NCBI GenBank assembly: GCA_001485295.1
Contig: BBOA01000009.1
Location: 1-64,000 of the forward strand
DNA from: Type-B symbiont of Plautia stali
GTDB lineage: Bacteria > Pseudomonadota > Gammaproteobacteria > Enterobacterales > Enterobacteriaceae
Length of the DNA stretch: 64,000 nt
Direction: 5' to 3'
A program made the translations under genes and the position numbers. Position 1 is the first letter of the stretch. Each line of letters starts with the position of its first letter. Of this stretch, positions 20,700 to 31,196 are shown one piece after another. Below the pieces are notes generated by a model, which saw only the letters and a program-made list of their open reading frames with translations, was not told the origin of the DNA and did not search any database.

Positions 20700-22221
20700 A
20701 TGCCCATTTCCCATAAAAGTACGCCGATGCCGCAAGAGTTTACGGCAATCGATCTCGGCTCAAACAGCTTTCATATGATCATCACGCGCGTGGTCGACGG
20801 CGCTATGCAGGTGCTTGGCCGCCTGAAGAAGCGCGTCCACCTAGCTGACGTTCTAGATAGCAAAAATCGTCTGAGCGAAGAGGCAATGGAGCGCGGACTG
20901 AGCTGCCTAGCGCTGTTTGCCGAACGGCTGCAGGGTTTTAGCCCCAGCAACGTTACTATTGTCGGCACACATACCCTGCGCCAAGCGGTGAACGTGGAAG
21001 AGTTTCTGCAGCACGCGGCCGAAGTGATCCCCTAACCCTATCGAAGTCATTTCCGGTCATGAAGAGGCGCGCCTAATCTTTATGGGCGTTGAGCACGCGC
21101 AGCCGGAGAAAGGCCGTAAGCTGGTGATCGACATCGGCGGCGGCTCGACCGAGCTGGTGATCGGCGAAAACTTCGAGCCTCAGCTGGTTGAGAGCTGCCG
21201 CATGGGCTGCGTCAGTTTCGCTCAGCTCTACTTCCCCAACGGTGAAATCAGCCGCGACAACTTCCGGCGCGCGCGCCTAGCGGCGACTGGAGACGCTGGC
21301 TGGCAGTATCGTGTCTGCATGGATTGGCAGTATGCGCTCGGCGCGTCAGGCACCATAAAAGCGGCGTGCGCAGTGCTGCTGGCGATGGGGGTGGAAAAGA
21401 GAAAATGATCACCCCAGAGCGGCTGGATATGCTCTATAATGAGATAATTAAACATAAATCCTTTAGCGCGCTGAGCCTGCTAGGCCTTTCTGAAGAGCGT
21501 AAATCGGTGTTCGTGCCGGGTCTGGCGATTATCTGCGGTGTGTTCGACGCGCTGGCGATCCGCGAGCTGAGCCTGTCCGAACGGGCGCTGCGCGAAGGAG
21601 TGCTCTATGAGATGAAGGGCCGATTCCGCCATCAGGATATCCGCAGCCGCACGGCGCAGAGCCTAGCGAACCATTACGCCATAGACAACGATCAGGCGCG
21701 GCGCATGCTGGATACCACCGAGCAGCTCTATCTGCAGTGGCGCGATCAGAATCCCAAACTGACGAACCCGCAGCTGGCATCGCTGCTGAAGTGGGCAGCG
21801 ATGCTACACGAAGTGGGGCTCAGCATCAACCACAGTGGCATGCATCGCCACTCCGCCTATATCCTGCAAAATACCAATCTGCCTGGATTTAACCAAGATC
21901 ATCAAACGCTGCTAGCCGCGCTGGTATGCTTCCACCGTAAAGCCGTCAAGGTCGAAGATCTGCCGCGCATGACGCTGTTCAAGAAAAAACAGTTCCTGCC
22001 GCTGCTGTTCCTGCTACGCCTTGGCACCTTACTCAACAACCAGCGTCAGGCCACCACGCGCCCCGATTTGCTCAAGCTGACCACTGATGACGTCCACTGG
22101 ACGCTGACGTTCCCGGCGGGGTATTTCAGCCGGAACAACCTAGTGCAGCTCGATCTGGAGCGAGAGCAAACCTACTGGAACGAACACCGGCTGGAAGCTG
22201 ATGCTGCAAGAAGAAGCCTGA
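20700..22221 (+). pseudogene. ppx: Exopolyphosphatase Ppx, broken by several frameshifts
   Basis: Ppx degrades polyphosphate and usually forms an operon with ppk. The first 111 residues are intact ([30 protein letters not shown]), then an extra A near 21035 shifts the frame exactly before [14 protein letters not shown]. The ATPase-fold motif [13 protein letters not shown] survives in the second frame. More frameshifts occur near 21280-21310, near 21395 (before MITPERL) and close to the C-terminus ([10 protein letters not shown] is out of phase). The HD-like part with [20 protein letters not shown] is otherwise well conserved. At least four independent lesions make it a secure pseudogene. The gap to ppk is 3 bp. 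Confidence 0.95.
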
Positions 22222-22259
22222 GGAGACGAGCGTCCGCGCCCGCACAATAAACGCGAACC

Positions 22260-22854
22260 ATGATTAAACCTGAAAACTATTTTGCTGAAACCTACGGGCT
22301 GACGCCGACACACTCTGAAGTGCTGGCGGCGTTGCCGCACCTGACTCCAGGTAAGGCGCTGGATCTTGGCTGCTGCAACGGTCGCAACAGCCTGTTCCTG
22401 AGCCAGCACGGCTTTGACGTCACCGCCTAGGATCATAATCCCGCCAGCCTAGCGTGTCTGGAGCAGATCGTCGCGCAGGAGGGAATAAGCACCACTCATA
22501 CTGAACAGCGCGATTTCAACCAGACGCGTTTCAACGGCAGCTATACCTTTGTGCTCTCTACAGTGGTGGTGATGTTCTGCAGCCGAAAACTATCCCGCAG
22601 CTGATTGCCGATATGCAGGCGAGTACGGTAAAAAATGGGCATAACCTGATTGTCGCGGCAATGAGCGCCGATGATTATCCTTGCCTGCTCGCTTTTCCCT
22701 TTACCTTTAAATCGGGCGAGCTAAGCCACTACTATCGCAACTGGCACATTCTGAAATACAACGAGCTGTGGGTCAGCTGCACAAGTGCGATGAACAGGGC
22801 GACCGCATCAGCTGCCGCTTCGCCACGCTGCTGGCGAAAAAAGCCAGTCTCTGA
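22260..22854 (+). pseudogene. tehB: TehB-like tellurite-resistance SAM methyltransferase, broken
   Basis: The start [22 protein letters not shown] and the SAM-binding motif [24 protein letters not shown] match TehB. The next codon, Trp in relatives, is TAG at 22428-22430; the context GCCTAGGAT points to a CCTGG to CCTAG change. [10 protein letters not shown] follows, then a frameshift, then [34 protein letters not shown] and, after another frameshift, [16 protein letters not shown]. The length is close to normal, about 195 codons. Confidence 0.85.
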
Positions 22855-22978
22855 ACCGGGACCGCGCAACCCGGCCTGATCGATCTCTGCTCTTTTTTTA
22901 ATCGGTGATTGATTTCAACGCAGGGTTATGACTAAATGTTGCCATCGCCCAGCAGGGTCATTACAGGAAACACCTCGC

Positions 22979-23143
22979 GTGAACAGCGCCATCCTTTCCC
23001 GAAGACGTGCCAAAACCAGTTCCTTTACCCGGATCGTTTTACTGATTAGCTTTATTATTCTCTTCAGCTGCCTGCTCTTTATCCTACCCGCTGCCTTTGA
23101 GCATCACCAACAGAAAAAACCGCACCAGAAACCGCACCGCTAA
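22979..23143 (+). CDS. yfgG: YfgG-like small membrane protein
   Basis: The frame contains TRIVLLISFIILFSCLLFILPAAFEHHQQKK, which matches the E. coli YfgG pattern of MTRIVLLISF followed by one hydrophobic segment and an HHQ-KK tail. YfgG is a short inner-membrane protein linked to nickel and cobalt stress in E. coli. I prefer the GTG at 22979 (VNSAILSRRR, 54 residues); an ATG at 22928 would give 71 residues with an N-terminus unlike the family. One membrane helix is predicted, with a basic N-terminal side. Position between ppx/tehB and guaA agrees with E. coli, where yfgF-yfgG lie after ppx. No lesion is visible, but short length limits certainty. Confidence 0.6.
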   Translation: MNSAILSRRRAKTSSFTRIVLLISFIILFSCLLFILPAAFEHHQQKKPHQKPHR

Positions 23144-23291
23144 GCGCTACCCTTCGCCACAGCCGTTAGCCTTTCGTGTCCTTTGCCTGAACCGACTAAA
23201 CGCAGCCTGAATAACAGCCTCTTTTTTGCGCCTTTTTGCGAGGCGAACCGCTACACTTCGTGCTGTAACTTTCAGACACAAAGGGCTCGTT

Positions 23292-24695
23292 ATGTCTGCC
23301 TTTCACACTCAACGTTTAAGTGAAATTAGTCATCGCATTCTGACGATGCTGCTCAGTGAGCCGGATCTGGTGGATGTGCTACTGGAGAAATCCAGCGAGC
23401 GCAACCCTGAACAGCAACGTGAAAATGCGGTGCACTAGGCCGTGCTGGAGCAGGATATCGCCCAGCTGCACGCGTCGGACCTCACCAATATTCTCGAAGC
23501 GTTGCCGGAAGAGGAGCGCCAAGTGCTGTGGTGTCTGGTTCCCGTCGGACAGCGCGGCCATGTACTGGTCGAAGCATCGGAAACCTCTGGGCCAGCCTGA
23601 CCGGAGAGATGAGCGACCATGATATTCTGCGCGCTATCGAACTGCTCGATATTGATGACCAAGTATGGCTGGTGCGCTATCTGACACGTAACCTGACGGG
23701 GACGCCTGCTGGCGTCGTAACGCCTAGCCAGCGCGCGCGGATGCTCAAAATGGTCGTTTTTGACCGCGACCGCGTTGGGCCATGGATTTCAATATCTTGA
23801 CGGCGTGCGCCGACGTAGCGCTGGCGACGGTGCAGCGCTTCTCGCGTCACCGCAAAAGCATGTCAGACGGCACGGACAAGATTTTCATTACCGATGAAAA
23901 CAACCTGTTGTTGGGCGAGCTTTCGCTGACCGATATCTTGCTGAACAAGCCGAAAAAGCACGTCGACGAGGTGATTAATACCTCACCCACCACCTTTCAG
24001 ATCGACGATAAAGCCGGAGATGTGGCAGGCGCGTTTGAGCGCTATAACCTCATCTCCGCCGCGGTCATCGACGCCAAAGGTAAACTGATTGGCCGCGTGA
24101 CCATTGAAGATGTAGTCGACTTGGTTAACGAAGGGAACGAAAGCAATATTCGCTGCATGGGCGGTATCAGCCAATAAGAGGACGTTTTCGCGCCTGTACG
24201 TAAAGGGGTGCATCATTGCTGGCCTAGCTGGCAGATCAATATCTGCACCGCCTTTAATTGCCTCGCTCGTGAGCGGCCTGTTTGAAGAGAAGCTCTCGCT
24301 GCTGGTAGCGCTGACAACATTGACGCCGATTGTCGCGGGGAGCGGCGGCAACACCGGCAACCATACCATTACCATGATTGTACGTGCGCTGACGCTGCAT
24401 CAGGTCGAGCCGGACAACTTCTTCTCTTTCCTCATCGCGCACGAACTGGGCGTAGCGCTGCTTAAAAGCCTGTTGTGGGGCAGCGCGATGGGGCTGATTA
24501 CCTTAGCTAATGTACAGAAATATTGAGCTGGGCGGCGTCATGATGCTGGCGATTATACTTAACCTGCTGATGGGCGTGTTGATACCACTGATTATGACCA
24601 AATGAAAGCGCGATCCGGCGGTAGGCTCCAGCATGCTGATCACCGCCATTACCGATACCGGCGTACTGGCGACGCTGTTTTTGCTGCATTATTAA
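23292..24695 (+). pseudogene. mgtE: MgtE magnesium transporter, broken
   Basis: The N-domain starts MSAFHTQRLSEISHRILTMLLSEPDLVDVLLEKSSER and stops at TAG 23436-23438 (H-stop-AVLEQDIAQLH; CACCAGGCC to CACTAGGCC). It continues through LHASDLTNILEALPEEERQVLW, LLDIDDQVWLVRYLTRNL, the CBS pair (IFITDENNLLLGELSLTDIL, then LISAAVIDAKGKLIGRVTIEDVVDLV) and the membrane domain (LSLLVALTTLTPIVAGSGGNTGNHTITMIVRAL, the Mg2+ pore region). At least three frameshifts and several stops separate these pieces, so no membrane domain can be made in phase with the cytosolic part. Total length is near normal. Confidence 0.9.
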
Positions 24696-25390
24696 TTGCT
24701 GCTCTCTGCGGCGGCGTCGATACAGTGCGCTTAGCGCTGTAGCGCTTGTTGCCACATTGATTAAGCCGACGAAGTCGGGCGCCGCCTCCGTCAGCAGCAC
24801 GCCTAGAAACGCGTGCTGCACAGATGATTGATTTTGTGTAGTCGAAAACCAGCGGCCTCAAAATGCTAGTGCTGCGCGTCGATGACACGATGAAAAAAGA
24901 GATTGAGGTCAAAGCGGATAGCGTCAGCCTCTACCATGAGGATGGCGATTTCGGCGTCTGCTGACGACTGCGCCGGGCCGCTAGCCCGGCCGAACGGTAA
25001 GCCGATCGGACGCCACAGCGGCCGGTAATCTTTGCCGAGCGCGTTGGCGGGCATATCAATTTTCAGCGCCGGCACCTTTCTCGCGCCCGATATGCGCGAG
25101 AAAGGTGCCGCTGTTCGGTCCTAGCCAAGCGTGATAGGATTCTGCCAAGGATAGGAGCGGATCACCGCCTCAATCTGTGGGATCATCGCCTACGCGCTGC
25201 ATAGCGCTGCAGATCGGGAGCCAGATCGCGTCGCGCCGACCACCAGCGGCCCTGCCGCACCTGAGAGGTTACCGTGGCGCGTCGCCTGCGCCAGACTGGC
25301 GCCGAGCGACAGCAGGATCACTAGCAGTATGCAGAAGCTCAATGCCTTAGCCTTAAGTGGCAGCACAGAATATTCTTGGAGTGAATAAGC
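24696..25390. other. Degenerate segment without a recognised gene
   Basis: About 700 bp between mgtE and the guaA terminator. On the minus strand a signal-peptide-like run (LSFCILLVILLSLGASLAQA) near 25290-25350 is followed by stops and short frames (QIEAVIRSYPWQNPITLG, KIDMPANALGKDYRPLWRPIG) that may come from one decayed exported protein. I cannot name the family. In E. coli yfgH and yfgI occupy this interval, but I see no convincing match. It contains the 16-bp inverted repeat at 25071-25109 and a GCCGGGC/GCCCGGC hairpin near 24973-24990. Confidence 0.4.
25071..25109. repeat. Perfect 16-bp inverted repeat with 7-base spacer
   Basis: GGCACCTTTCTCGCGC (25071-25086) and its exact reverse complement (25094-25109) flank CCGATAT. 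There is no adjacent T-run on either strand, so it is not a standard terminator. It lies inside the degenerate segment between mgtE and guaA. Confidence 0.85.
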
Positions 25391-25431
25391 GGAAAGAAAA
25401 TCGCCAGCCTCTCTGACAATAGGCTGGCGAT
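25391..25431 (-). terminator. guaBA terminator
   Basis: On the minus strand ATCGCCAGCCT pairs with AGGCTGGCGAT (11 bp, 10-base loop) and is followed by TTTCTTTCC. It lies 35 bp after the guaA stop. Confidence 0.8.
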
Positions 25432-25466
25432 GGATTAATCAACGCGCTTCAGTATAAGCGGAAAAG

Positions 25467-27047
25467 TTATTCCCACTCAATGGTCGCAGGAGGCTTGCCG
25501 CTGATATCGTATACCACGCGGGAGATGCTGTTCACTTCGTTGATGATGCGGTTAGAGACGCGGCCGAGGAAATCATACGGCAGATGCGCCCATTGCGCGG
25601 TCATAAAGTCGATGGTTTCTACCGCACGCAGCGAGACTACCCAGTCATATTTACGGCCGTCGCCCATCACGCCTACGGAGCGCACCGGAAGAAAGACGGT
25701 GAACGCTTGGCTCACTTTGTTGTAGAGATCCGCTTTACGCAGCTCTTCAATAAAGATCGCGTCGACGCGACGCAGCAGGTCGCAATACTCTTTCTTCACC
25801 TCGCCCAGCACGCGCACGCCCAGACCTGGACCCGGGAACGGATGGCGATAGAGCATAGCGTACGGCAGGCCCAGCTCTAGGCCGATCTTACGCACTTCGT
25901 CTTTGAACAGCTCTCTCAGCGGCTCTACTAGGCCCAGATTCATCTCTTTCGGCAGGCCGCCCACGTTGTGGTGCGATTTGATCACGTGCGCTTTGCCCGT
26001 CGCAGAGGCAGCGGACTCGATCACGTCTGGATAGATGGTGCCCTGCGCCAGCCACTTCACGTCGGTCAGTTTGCTCGCCTCTTCGTCGAAGACTTCAACG
26101 AATACGCGACCGATGATTTTGCGCTTGGCTTCCGGATCGTTTTCGCCCGCTAGCGCGTCAAGGAAGCACGCTTCAGCCGGTACGTGAACGATATTCAGGC
26201 CGAAGTGGTCGCCAAACATATCCAGCACCTGCTCCGCCTCTTTCAGGCGCAGCAGACCGTTGTCGACGAAGACGCAGGTCAGGCGATCGCCGATGGCGCG
26301 GTGCAGAAGCATCGCGGCCACGGAGGAATCGACGCCGCCTGACAGACCAATAATGACTTTGTCATTGCTGACCTGTTCACGTAAACGCTCAACGGCGTCT
26401 TCGATAATTTTCGCCGGCGTCCACAGCGTTTCGCATTCGCAGATGTCGAGCACGAAACGCTCCAGCATGCGCAGCCCCTGAGCGGTGTGTGTCACTTCCG
26501 GGTGGAACTGGACGCCGTAGAAACGTTTCTCTTCGTTAGCCATGATGGCGAACGGACAGGTTTCAGTGCTGGCGACGGTGACAAAGTCGGACGGAATGGC
26601 GGTGACTTTATCGCTATGGCTCATCCAGACATCGAGCAGCGGCTTGCCTGCGGCGCTGATAGCGTCTTCGATATCGCGGATCAGCGCGCTCGGGGTTTTC
26701 ACCTCGACCTGCGCATAGCCGAACTCGCGCTCGTTAGAGCCTTCGACCTTACCGCCCAGCTGCATCGTCATAGTCTGCATACCGTAGCAGACGCCGAGTA
26801 CCGGCACGCCCGCGTTGAACACATATTCCGGCGCACGCGGACTGTTGAATTCGGTGGTGCTTTCCGGGCCGCCGGAAAGAATAATGCCGTTCGGGTTGAA
26901 CTGGCAGATTTGCTCTTCGGTGACATCCCATGCCCAGAGTTCACAGTACACACCCAGCTCGCGTACGCGGCGCGCAATTAGTTGCGTGTATTGAGAACCA
27001 AAATCGAGAATCAAAATGCAATGCTTATGAATATTTTCCGTCGTCAT
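25467..27047 (-). CDS. guaA: GMP synthase (glutamine-hydrolysing)
   Basis: GuaA aminates XMP to GMP using glutamine and ATP. The 526-residue product (E. coli 525) is collinear from MTTENIHKH to PPATIEWE. The class I amidotransferase triad is present: Cys in GVCYGMQTM, His and Glu in [11 protein letters not shown]. The PP-loop of the ATP pyrophosphatase domain is [16 protein letters not shown], and the C-terminal dimerisation domain is complete. Substitutions such as HCILIL for [14 protein letters not shown] for WMSHGDKV and [10 protein letters not shown] for PYDMLYRHPF are mostly single transitions. It follows guaB by 78 bp in the usual guaBA operon and is intact. Confidence 0.97.
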   Translation of the reverse strand: MTTENIHKHCILILDFGSQYTQLIARRVRELGVYCELWAWDVTEEQICQFNPNGIILSGGPESTTEFNSPRAPEYVFNAGVPVLGVCYGMQTMTMQLGGKVEGSNEREFGYAQVEVKTPSALIRDIEDAISAAGKPLLDVWMSHSDKVTAIPSDFVTVASTETCPFAIMANEEKRFYGVQFHPEVTHTAQGLRMLERFVLDICECETLWTPAKIIEDAVERLREQVSNDKVIIGLSGGVDSSVAAMLLHRAIGDRLTCVFVDNGLLRLKEAEQVLDMFGDHFGLNIVHVPAEACFLDALAGENDPEAKRKIIGRVFVEVFDEEASKLTDVKWLAQGTIYPDVIESAASATGKAHVIKSHHNVGGLPKEMNLGLVEPLRELFKDEVRKIGLELGLPYAMLYRHPFPGPGLGVRVLGEVKKEYCDLLRRVDAIFIEELRKADLYNKVSQAFTVFLPVRSVGVMGDGRKYDWVVSLRAVETIDFMTAQWAHLPYDFLGRVSNRIINEVNSISRVVYDISGKPPATIEWE

Positions 27048-27088
27048 TGAGGCACTTCCAGAACGGGTAACTAGATCTAGATAATGAA

Positions 27089-27112
27089 AGCGCCCTGCTT
27101 AAGCCGGGCGCT
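27089..27112. repeat. Hairpin in the guaB-guaA spacer
   Basis: AGCGCCC-TGCTTAAGCC-GGGCGCT is a near-perfect palindrome of 24 bases with one mismatched pair. It has no T-run and probably acts as an intercistronic mRNA structure between guaB and guaA. Confidence 0.55.
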
Positions 27113-27125
27113 AAATCTTACGGGA

Positions 27126-28592
27126 TCAGGATCCCATACGGTAATTCGGTGACTCTTTGGTGATGGTCACATCGTGCACGTGGCTTTCGTTGATGCCCGC
27201 GCTGCTGATGTGTACGAACTCCGCTTTAGTACGTAGGTCTTCGATGGTCGGACAGCCGGTCAGGCCCATACAGGAGCGCAGGCCGCCCATCTGCTGATGA
27301 ACGATCTCTTTCAAACGGCCTTTATAGGCGACGCGGCCTTCAATACCTTCCGGCACCAGTTTGTCAGCGGCGTTATCGCTCTGGAAGTAGCGGTCAGAGG
27401 AACCTTTGGACATCGCGCCCAGCGAGCCCATGCCGCGATAGGATTTGAACGAACGTCCTTGGCAGAGTTCGATTTCACCCGGAGATTCTTCGGTGCCGGC
27501 CAGCATTGAGCCGACCATCACGGCGGCGGCGCCCGCGGCGATCGCTTTGGCGATGTCGCCGGAGAAACGAATCCCGCCGTCGGCGATAACCGGAATGCCG
27601 GTGCCTTCCAGCGCTTCTACTGCATCGGAAACCGCGGTGATCTGCGGCACGCCCACGCCGGTGACGATACGGGTAGTACAGATTGAGCCAGGGCCGATGC
27701 CGACTTTCACTGCGCTCACGCCCGCTTGCACCTGCGCCAGCGCGCCTGCGCCGGTAGCGACGTTGCCGCCGATGATCTCCAGATCAGGATATTTAGCGCG
27801 GGTTTCGCGGATGCGCTGCAGCACTCCTTCTGAGTGACCGTGCGACGAGTCGATCAGCAGCACGTCCACGCCTGCAGCGACCAGCGCGTCGACGCGCTCT
27901 TCGTTGCCTGAGCCTACGCCGACCGCCGCGCCCACACGCAAACGGCCCTGCGCATCTTTACAGGCGTTAGGTTTGCGTTCGGCTTTCTGGAAATCTTTTA
28001 CGGTGATCATGCCGAGCAGATGGAAGCTGTCGTCCACCACCAGCGCTTTCTCAACGCGTTTTTCGTGCATACATTGTAGCACGACGTTACGCGCCTCGCC
28101 CTCCTTGACCGTAACCAGACGTTCTTTCGGCGTCATCACAGCGGTAACCGGCTGCATTAGGTTAGTAACGAAACGCACGTCGCGGCCAGTGATGATGCCG
28201 ACCAGCTCGTTGCTTTCGTTTACCACTGGATAGCCAGCAAAGCCGTTACGCTCGGTCAGGGCTTTCACTTCCGCCAGCGTCGTGATCGGCAGAACGGTTT
28301 TCGGTTCGGTTACCACGCCGCTTTCATACTTCTTCACCTTGCGAACTTCTTCCGCCTGGCGCTCAATCGACATGTTTTTGTGGATAAAGCCCAGACCGCC
28401 TTCCTGCGCCAGCGCAATAGCCAGACCCGCTTCGGTCACGGTGTCCATTGCAGCGGAGAGCATCGGGATGTTGAGACGAATGTTTTTCGTCAGCTGAGTG
28501 CTGAGATCGGCCGTGTTAGGCAGAATGGTAGAGTGAGCAGGGACGAGCAGAACGTCGTCGAAAGTAAGGGCTTCTTTAGCGATTCTTAGCAT
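27126..28592 (-). CDS. guaB: IMP dehydrogenase
   Basis: GuaB oxidises IMP to XMP with NAD+, the committed step to guanine nucleotides. The product is 488 residues, the E. coli length. It has the N-terminal [10 protein letters not shown], two CBS domains (residues about 95-200), the catalytic loop [17 protein letters not shown] with its Cys, the flap KGSSDRYFQ and the terminal NYRMGS. There is no lesion. It leads the guaBA operon, and its upstream region, shared with the divergent dead xseA, contains a PurR-like operator at 28654-28669. It belongs to the retained purine block. Confidence 0.97.
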   Translation of the reverse strand: MLRIAKEALTFDDVLLVPAHSTILPNTADLSTQLTKNIRLNIPMLSAAMDTVTEAGLAIALAQEGGLGFIHKNMSIERQAEEVRKVKKYESGVVTEPKTVLPITTLAEVKALTERNGFAGYPVVNESNELVGIITGRDVRFVTNLMQPVTAVMTPKERLVTVKEGEARNVVLQCMHEKRVEKALVVDDSFHLLGMITVKDFQKAERKPNACKDAQGRLRVGAAVGVGSGNEERVDALVAAGVDVLLIDSSHGHSEGVLQRIRETRAKYPDLEIIGGNVATGAGALAQVQAGVSAVKVGIGPGSICTTRIVTGVGVPQITAVSDAVEALEGTGIPVIADGGIRFSGDIAKAIAAGAAAVMVGSMLAGTEESPGEIELCQGRSFKSYRGMGSLGAMSKGSSDRYFQSDNAADKLVPEGIEGRVAYKGRLKEIVHQQMGGLRSCMGLTGCPTIEDLRTKAEFVHISSAGINESHVHDVTITKESPNYRMGS

Positions 28593-28653
28593 AGCAATAT
28601 CTCAACCTGAGGTGAATGATAACAGATAAAATATTGCCGAGGCAATATACAGG

Positions 28654-28669
28654 CCGTAATCGTTTGCCT
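28654..28669 (-). promoter_or_regulatory. Probable PurR operator of guaBA
   Basis: Read on the minus strand, AGGCAAACGATTACGG fits the PurR pattern with the central GCAAACGATTNC. It is centred about 70 bp upstream of the guaB start. guaBA is a PurR target in E. coli. Confidence 0.7.
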
Positions 28670-28761
28670 CCAGTATTTTTTTAGAAAAACGATTGATCCT
28701 CGCTATCGGCCATGTAATATCAGTTAATTAACCCTCTGATTTACTATTTGATTTCCACCAC

Positions 28762-30157
28762 ACGTCGCTACCGCCAGTCACCAATGTTTTTAACGTCACT
28801 CGCCTGAATACCATGGTGCGTCAGCTGTTGGAACAGGAGATGGGATCAGTGTGGCTGAGCGCGGAGATTTCTAACTTTTCTCAGCCCGCGTCGGGCCACT
28901 GGTACTTCACGCTAAAGGATGATGGCGCGCCGGTGCGCTGCGCCATGTTCCGCAACAGCAACCGTCGCGTCACCTTCCGTCTTCAGCACGGCCAGCAGAT
29001 TCTGGTGCGCGCCACCATCACGCTTTATGAGCCGTGCGGTGACTATCAGCTGATTATCGAAAGCATGCATCCGGCTGGCGAAGGGGCGCTGCAGTAGCAG
29101 TTCGAGCTGTTGAAGGCGAAACTGGCGAGCGAGGGCCTGTTCGACCAGCAGCACAAACAGCCGCTGCCTGACCCGGCGGGGCAGGTCGGGGTGATCACCT
29201 CGGCGACCGGCGCGGCGCTGCACGACGTGCTGCGTGTGCTGCACCGGCGCGATCCTGCGCTGCCGGTAGTTATACTATCCTACGCGGGTTCAGGGCGCCG
29301 ACGCGCCGGCCGCTATCGTGCGCGCAATCGAACTAGCCAATCAGCGCGCGGAGTGCGACGTGCTAATTGTCGGGCGCGGCGGCGGCTCTCTGGAGGATTT
29401 GTGGAGCTTTAACGAGGAGCGCGTCGCACGCGCCATCTTCGCCAGCTGCATTCCGGTGGTCAGTGCCGTCGGCCACGAAACCGACGTTAACATCACCGAT
29501 TTCGTGGCCGACCTGCGCGCGCCGACGCCGTCCGCCGCTGCTGAAATTGTGAGCAGAAATCAGACGGAACTGCTGCGACAGTTGCTCTCGCAGCAACAAC
29601 GGCTAGAAATGTCGATGGATTACTATCTAGCGCAGCAACAACGCCGCTCCTCGCGCCTCGCTCATCACCTGCAGAAACAGCATCCACAGCAGCGTCTGGC
29701 ACGTCAGCAGACCGCTCTGTTCTGTCTGCAACAGCGTCTGAACGAGGCGATGGAAAACCGGCTGCGTCAGACGATGCGTCAGCAGGATCGTCTCGCGCAG
29801 CGGTTCGCCGCGCACCAGCCACAGCCGCGTCTGTTTCAGGCGCAGCGCCAGCTGGAGCAGATGCGCTATCGCCTGCAGCAGAGCCTAGAAAAGAGGCTTA
29901 ATCACGACAGACAGCGCTTCGCGACACTCGCCGCGCAGTTAGAAGGCGTTAGTCCGCTGGCAACGCTGGCGCGCGGTTTCAGCGTCAAAACTGATCTTTC
30001 GGGACAGGTGGTGAAAAAAACCGCTCAGCTGCAGAGCGGCGATACGCTGCGCACCCGGCTCGACGACGGCTGGGTGGAAAGCCAAGTAACCAGCCTGCGG
30101 CCGGAAAAAAGCGACGCCGCAAAACCCCATCCTGAACAAAGACTATATTTTTTTTGA
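28762..30157 (+). pseudogene. xseA: Exonuclease VII large subunit XseA, broken
   Basis: XseA with XseB degrades single-stranded DNA. The OB-fold part ([23 protein letters not shown], then [31 protein letters not shown]) is conserved, but the place of the start codon holds ACG, and I find no ATG, GTG or TTG in frame upstream that fits the family. A TAG at 29095-29097 replaces a Gln (GALQ-stop-QFELLK). An extra base near 29275 shifts the frame inside the [11 protein letters not shown] region. The rest ([58 protein letters not shown] and a long coiled coil) is in one open frame to the end. Divergent from guaB. Confidence 0.9.
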
Positions 30158-30183
30158 CACATTACTTGTGTCAAGGAGTCGGG

Positions 30184-30745
30184 TATGTCCTCAGCGTTAT
30201 TCCTCCCTATATGTTGCACAACATCGTGGCCCACGGTTCTGGCCGGCAGCAAGATTATGCGCACCGCACGCTAGTGTACGTTCAGCATCTGATAGCGGAG
30301 AAATGGCAGAAGCCGGTTGCGCCGTAGACGGCGGCGGGCGGTCACGTCGACCGCAAAATCTACGATGCGAAAAATACCCAGAGCCTGCCTAGGGATCAGC
30401 TGCGAGCGAAGGTCAACCTGAGACGGGCGACATCGCCGCCAGAGAGGCGTGGGATTACTTTGGCGTCACCTATGACTTTTTCTGGCAGACCTATCAGCGT
30501 AACTCGCTCGACACTAAGGGATTAAAACTGCTCGGCACCGTGCACTACTAATTTGAGCAGGACGGCGCACTGAATGAATCCTTTTCAGACGTGTTCGGCT
30601 CGTTGGTGAAGCAGTTTCACCTGAAGCAGAGCGCGGATAAAGTGGACTGGATTATCGGCGAAGGCCTGCTGGCCAGCAGCATTAACGGACGCGGTTTGCG
30701 CTCTATGGCGGAGCCGGGCACCGCATTCCCTGCCTGCGCGGGGCA
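30184..30745 (+). pseudogene. Thermolysin-like (M4, protealysin-type) metalloprotease, active site deleted
   Basis: After a frameshift close to the start the propeptide core reads VIPPYMLHNIVAHGSG, then AHRTLVYVQHLI, as in protealysin-type proteins. WDYFGVTYDFFWQTYQRNSLDTKGLKLLGTVHY is the start of the M4 domain, but it runs through a TAA directly into FEQDGALNESFSDVFGSLVKQFHLK. The segment that would carry HELTH is therefore missing. INGRGLRSMAEPGTAF follows and the rest of the catalytic domain is deleted. Stops and frameshifts abound. The join leads directly into the emfourin-like sequence, the usual downstream partner of such proteases. Confidence 0.85.
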
Positions 30746-31017
30746 CGGCATTTTGCGCTGGCTCAGCTGCCGCAGCCGCAAAGGCAGCGCGTCTGTTAGG
30801 TTCTGGAGCAGCCGCTGCCGCTGGGCGAGCCTGAAGATAAAGCGCTAGAGATCGAGCGCAGCTATCAGCGCTACTTCCGTATCTAGATCAGCTACGCCAC
30901 GCACTGTGAGGTCGGCACTATATCGTGTTGCTGATCCCGGAACAGGTCGCGCCGCCTGAGCTGGAGGCGCTATGGCGCGACGGCGTAAAAAATGGGCGGC
31001 CTTATGAAGGCGCTTAA
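30740..31017 (+). pseudogene. Emfourin-like protease inhibitor remnant
   Basis: In frame after the M4 remnant the sequence reads RHFALAQLPQPQRQRVC, a TAG, then VLEQPLPLGEPEDKALEIERSYQRYFRI, another TAG (Gln expected) and ISYATHCEVG, followed by a frameshift and [29 protein letters not shown]. This is the pattern of emfourin, the small inhibitor encoded next to protealysin. The N-terminal part is lost at the deletion junction with the protease gene. Its terminal codons overlap the hok stop region on the other strand. Non-functional. Confidence 0.65.
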
Positions 31018-31196
31018 GCGCTGTCCAGCCAACAGCCGTTGAGGGCAGATTCGTAAGCCATCGAAGCAGCTACCTCGCGCTGGTTGTCCCGGTAGCGGAT
31101 CTCGCGCAGCGATTTTCGCGTCAGCCAAGTAAAGATTAAAAGTGTGAGACACACCAGTAATACGCAACAAACCAGCGTTAGCTGTAGCAATTTCAT
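31014..31196 (-). CDS. hok: Hok-family type I toxin, small membrane protein with altered Cys31 and C-terminus
   Basis: The 60-residue frame begins [20 protein letters not shown] and continues [19 protein letters not shown] and [11 protein letters not shown], aligning almost residue by residue with Hok of plasmid R1. Hok proteins insert in the inner membrane and depolarise it. The conserved Cys31 is Arg here (SLREIR for SLCEIR), and after MAYES the normal GK end is replaced by [10 protein letters not shown], apparently from a deletion in the mRNA tail. The ATG at 31194-31196 is preceded by the family leader (see next entry). No stop interrupts it. Whether it is still toxic is doubtful. It lies between the dead protease/emfourin pair and dead gcd. 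Confidence 0.8.
   Translation of the reverse strand: MKLLQLTLVCCVLLVCLTLLIFTWLTRKSLREIRYRDNQREVAASMAYESALNGCWLDSA

Noticed and set aside
24860..24963. Short plus-strand frame MLVLRVDDTMKKEIEVKADSV-like as a small gene
   Set aside because: It has no ribosome site and overlaps an equally plausible minus-strand fragment, so neither can be supported as a gene.
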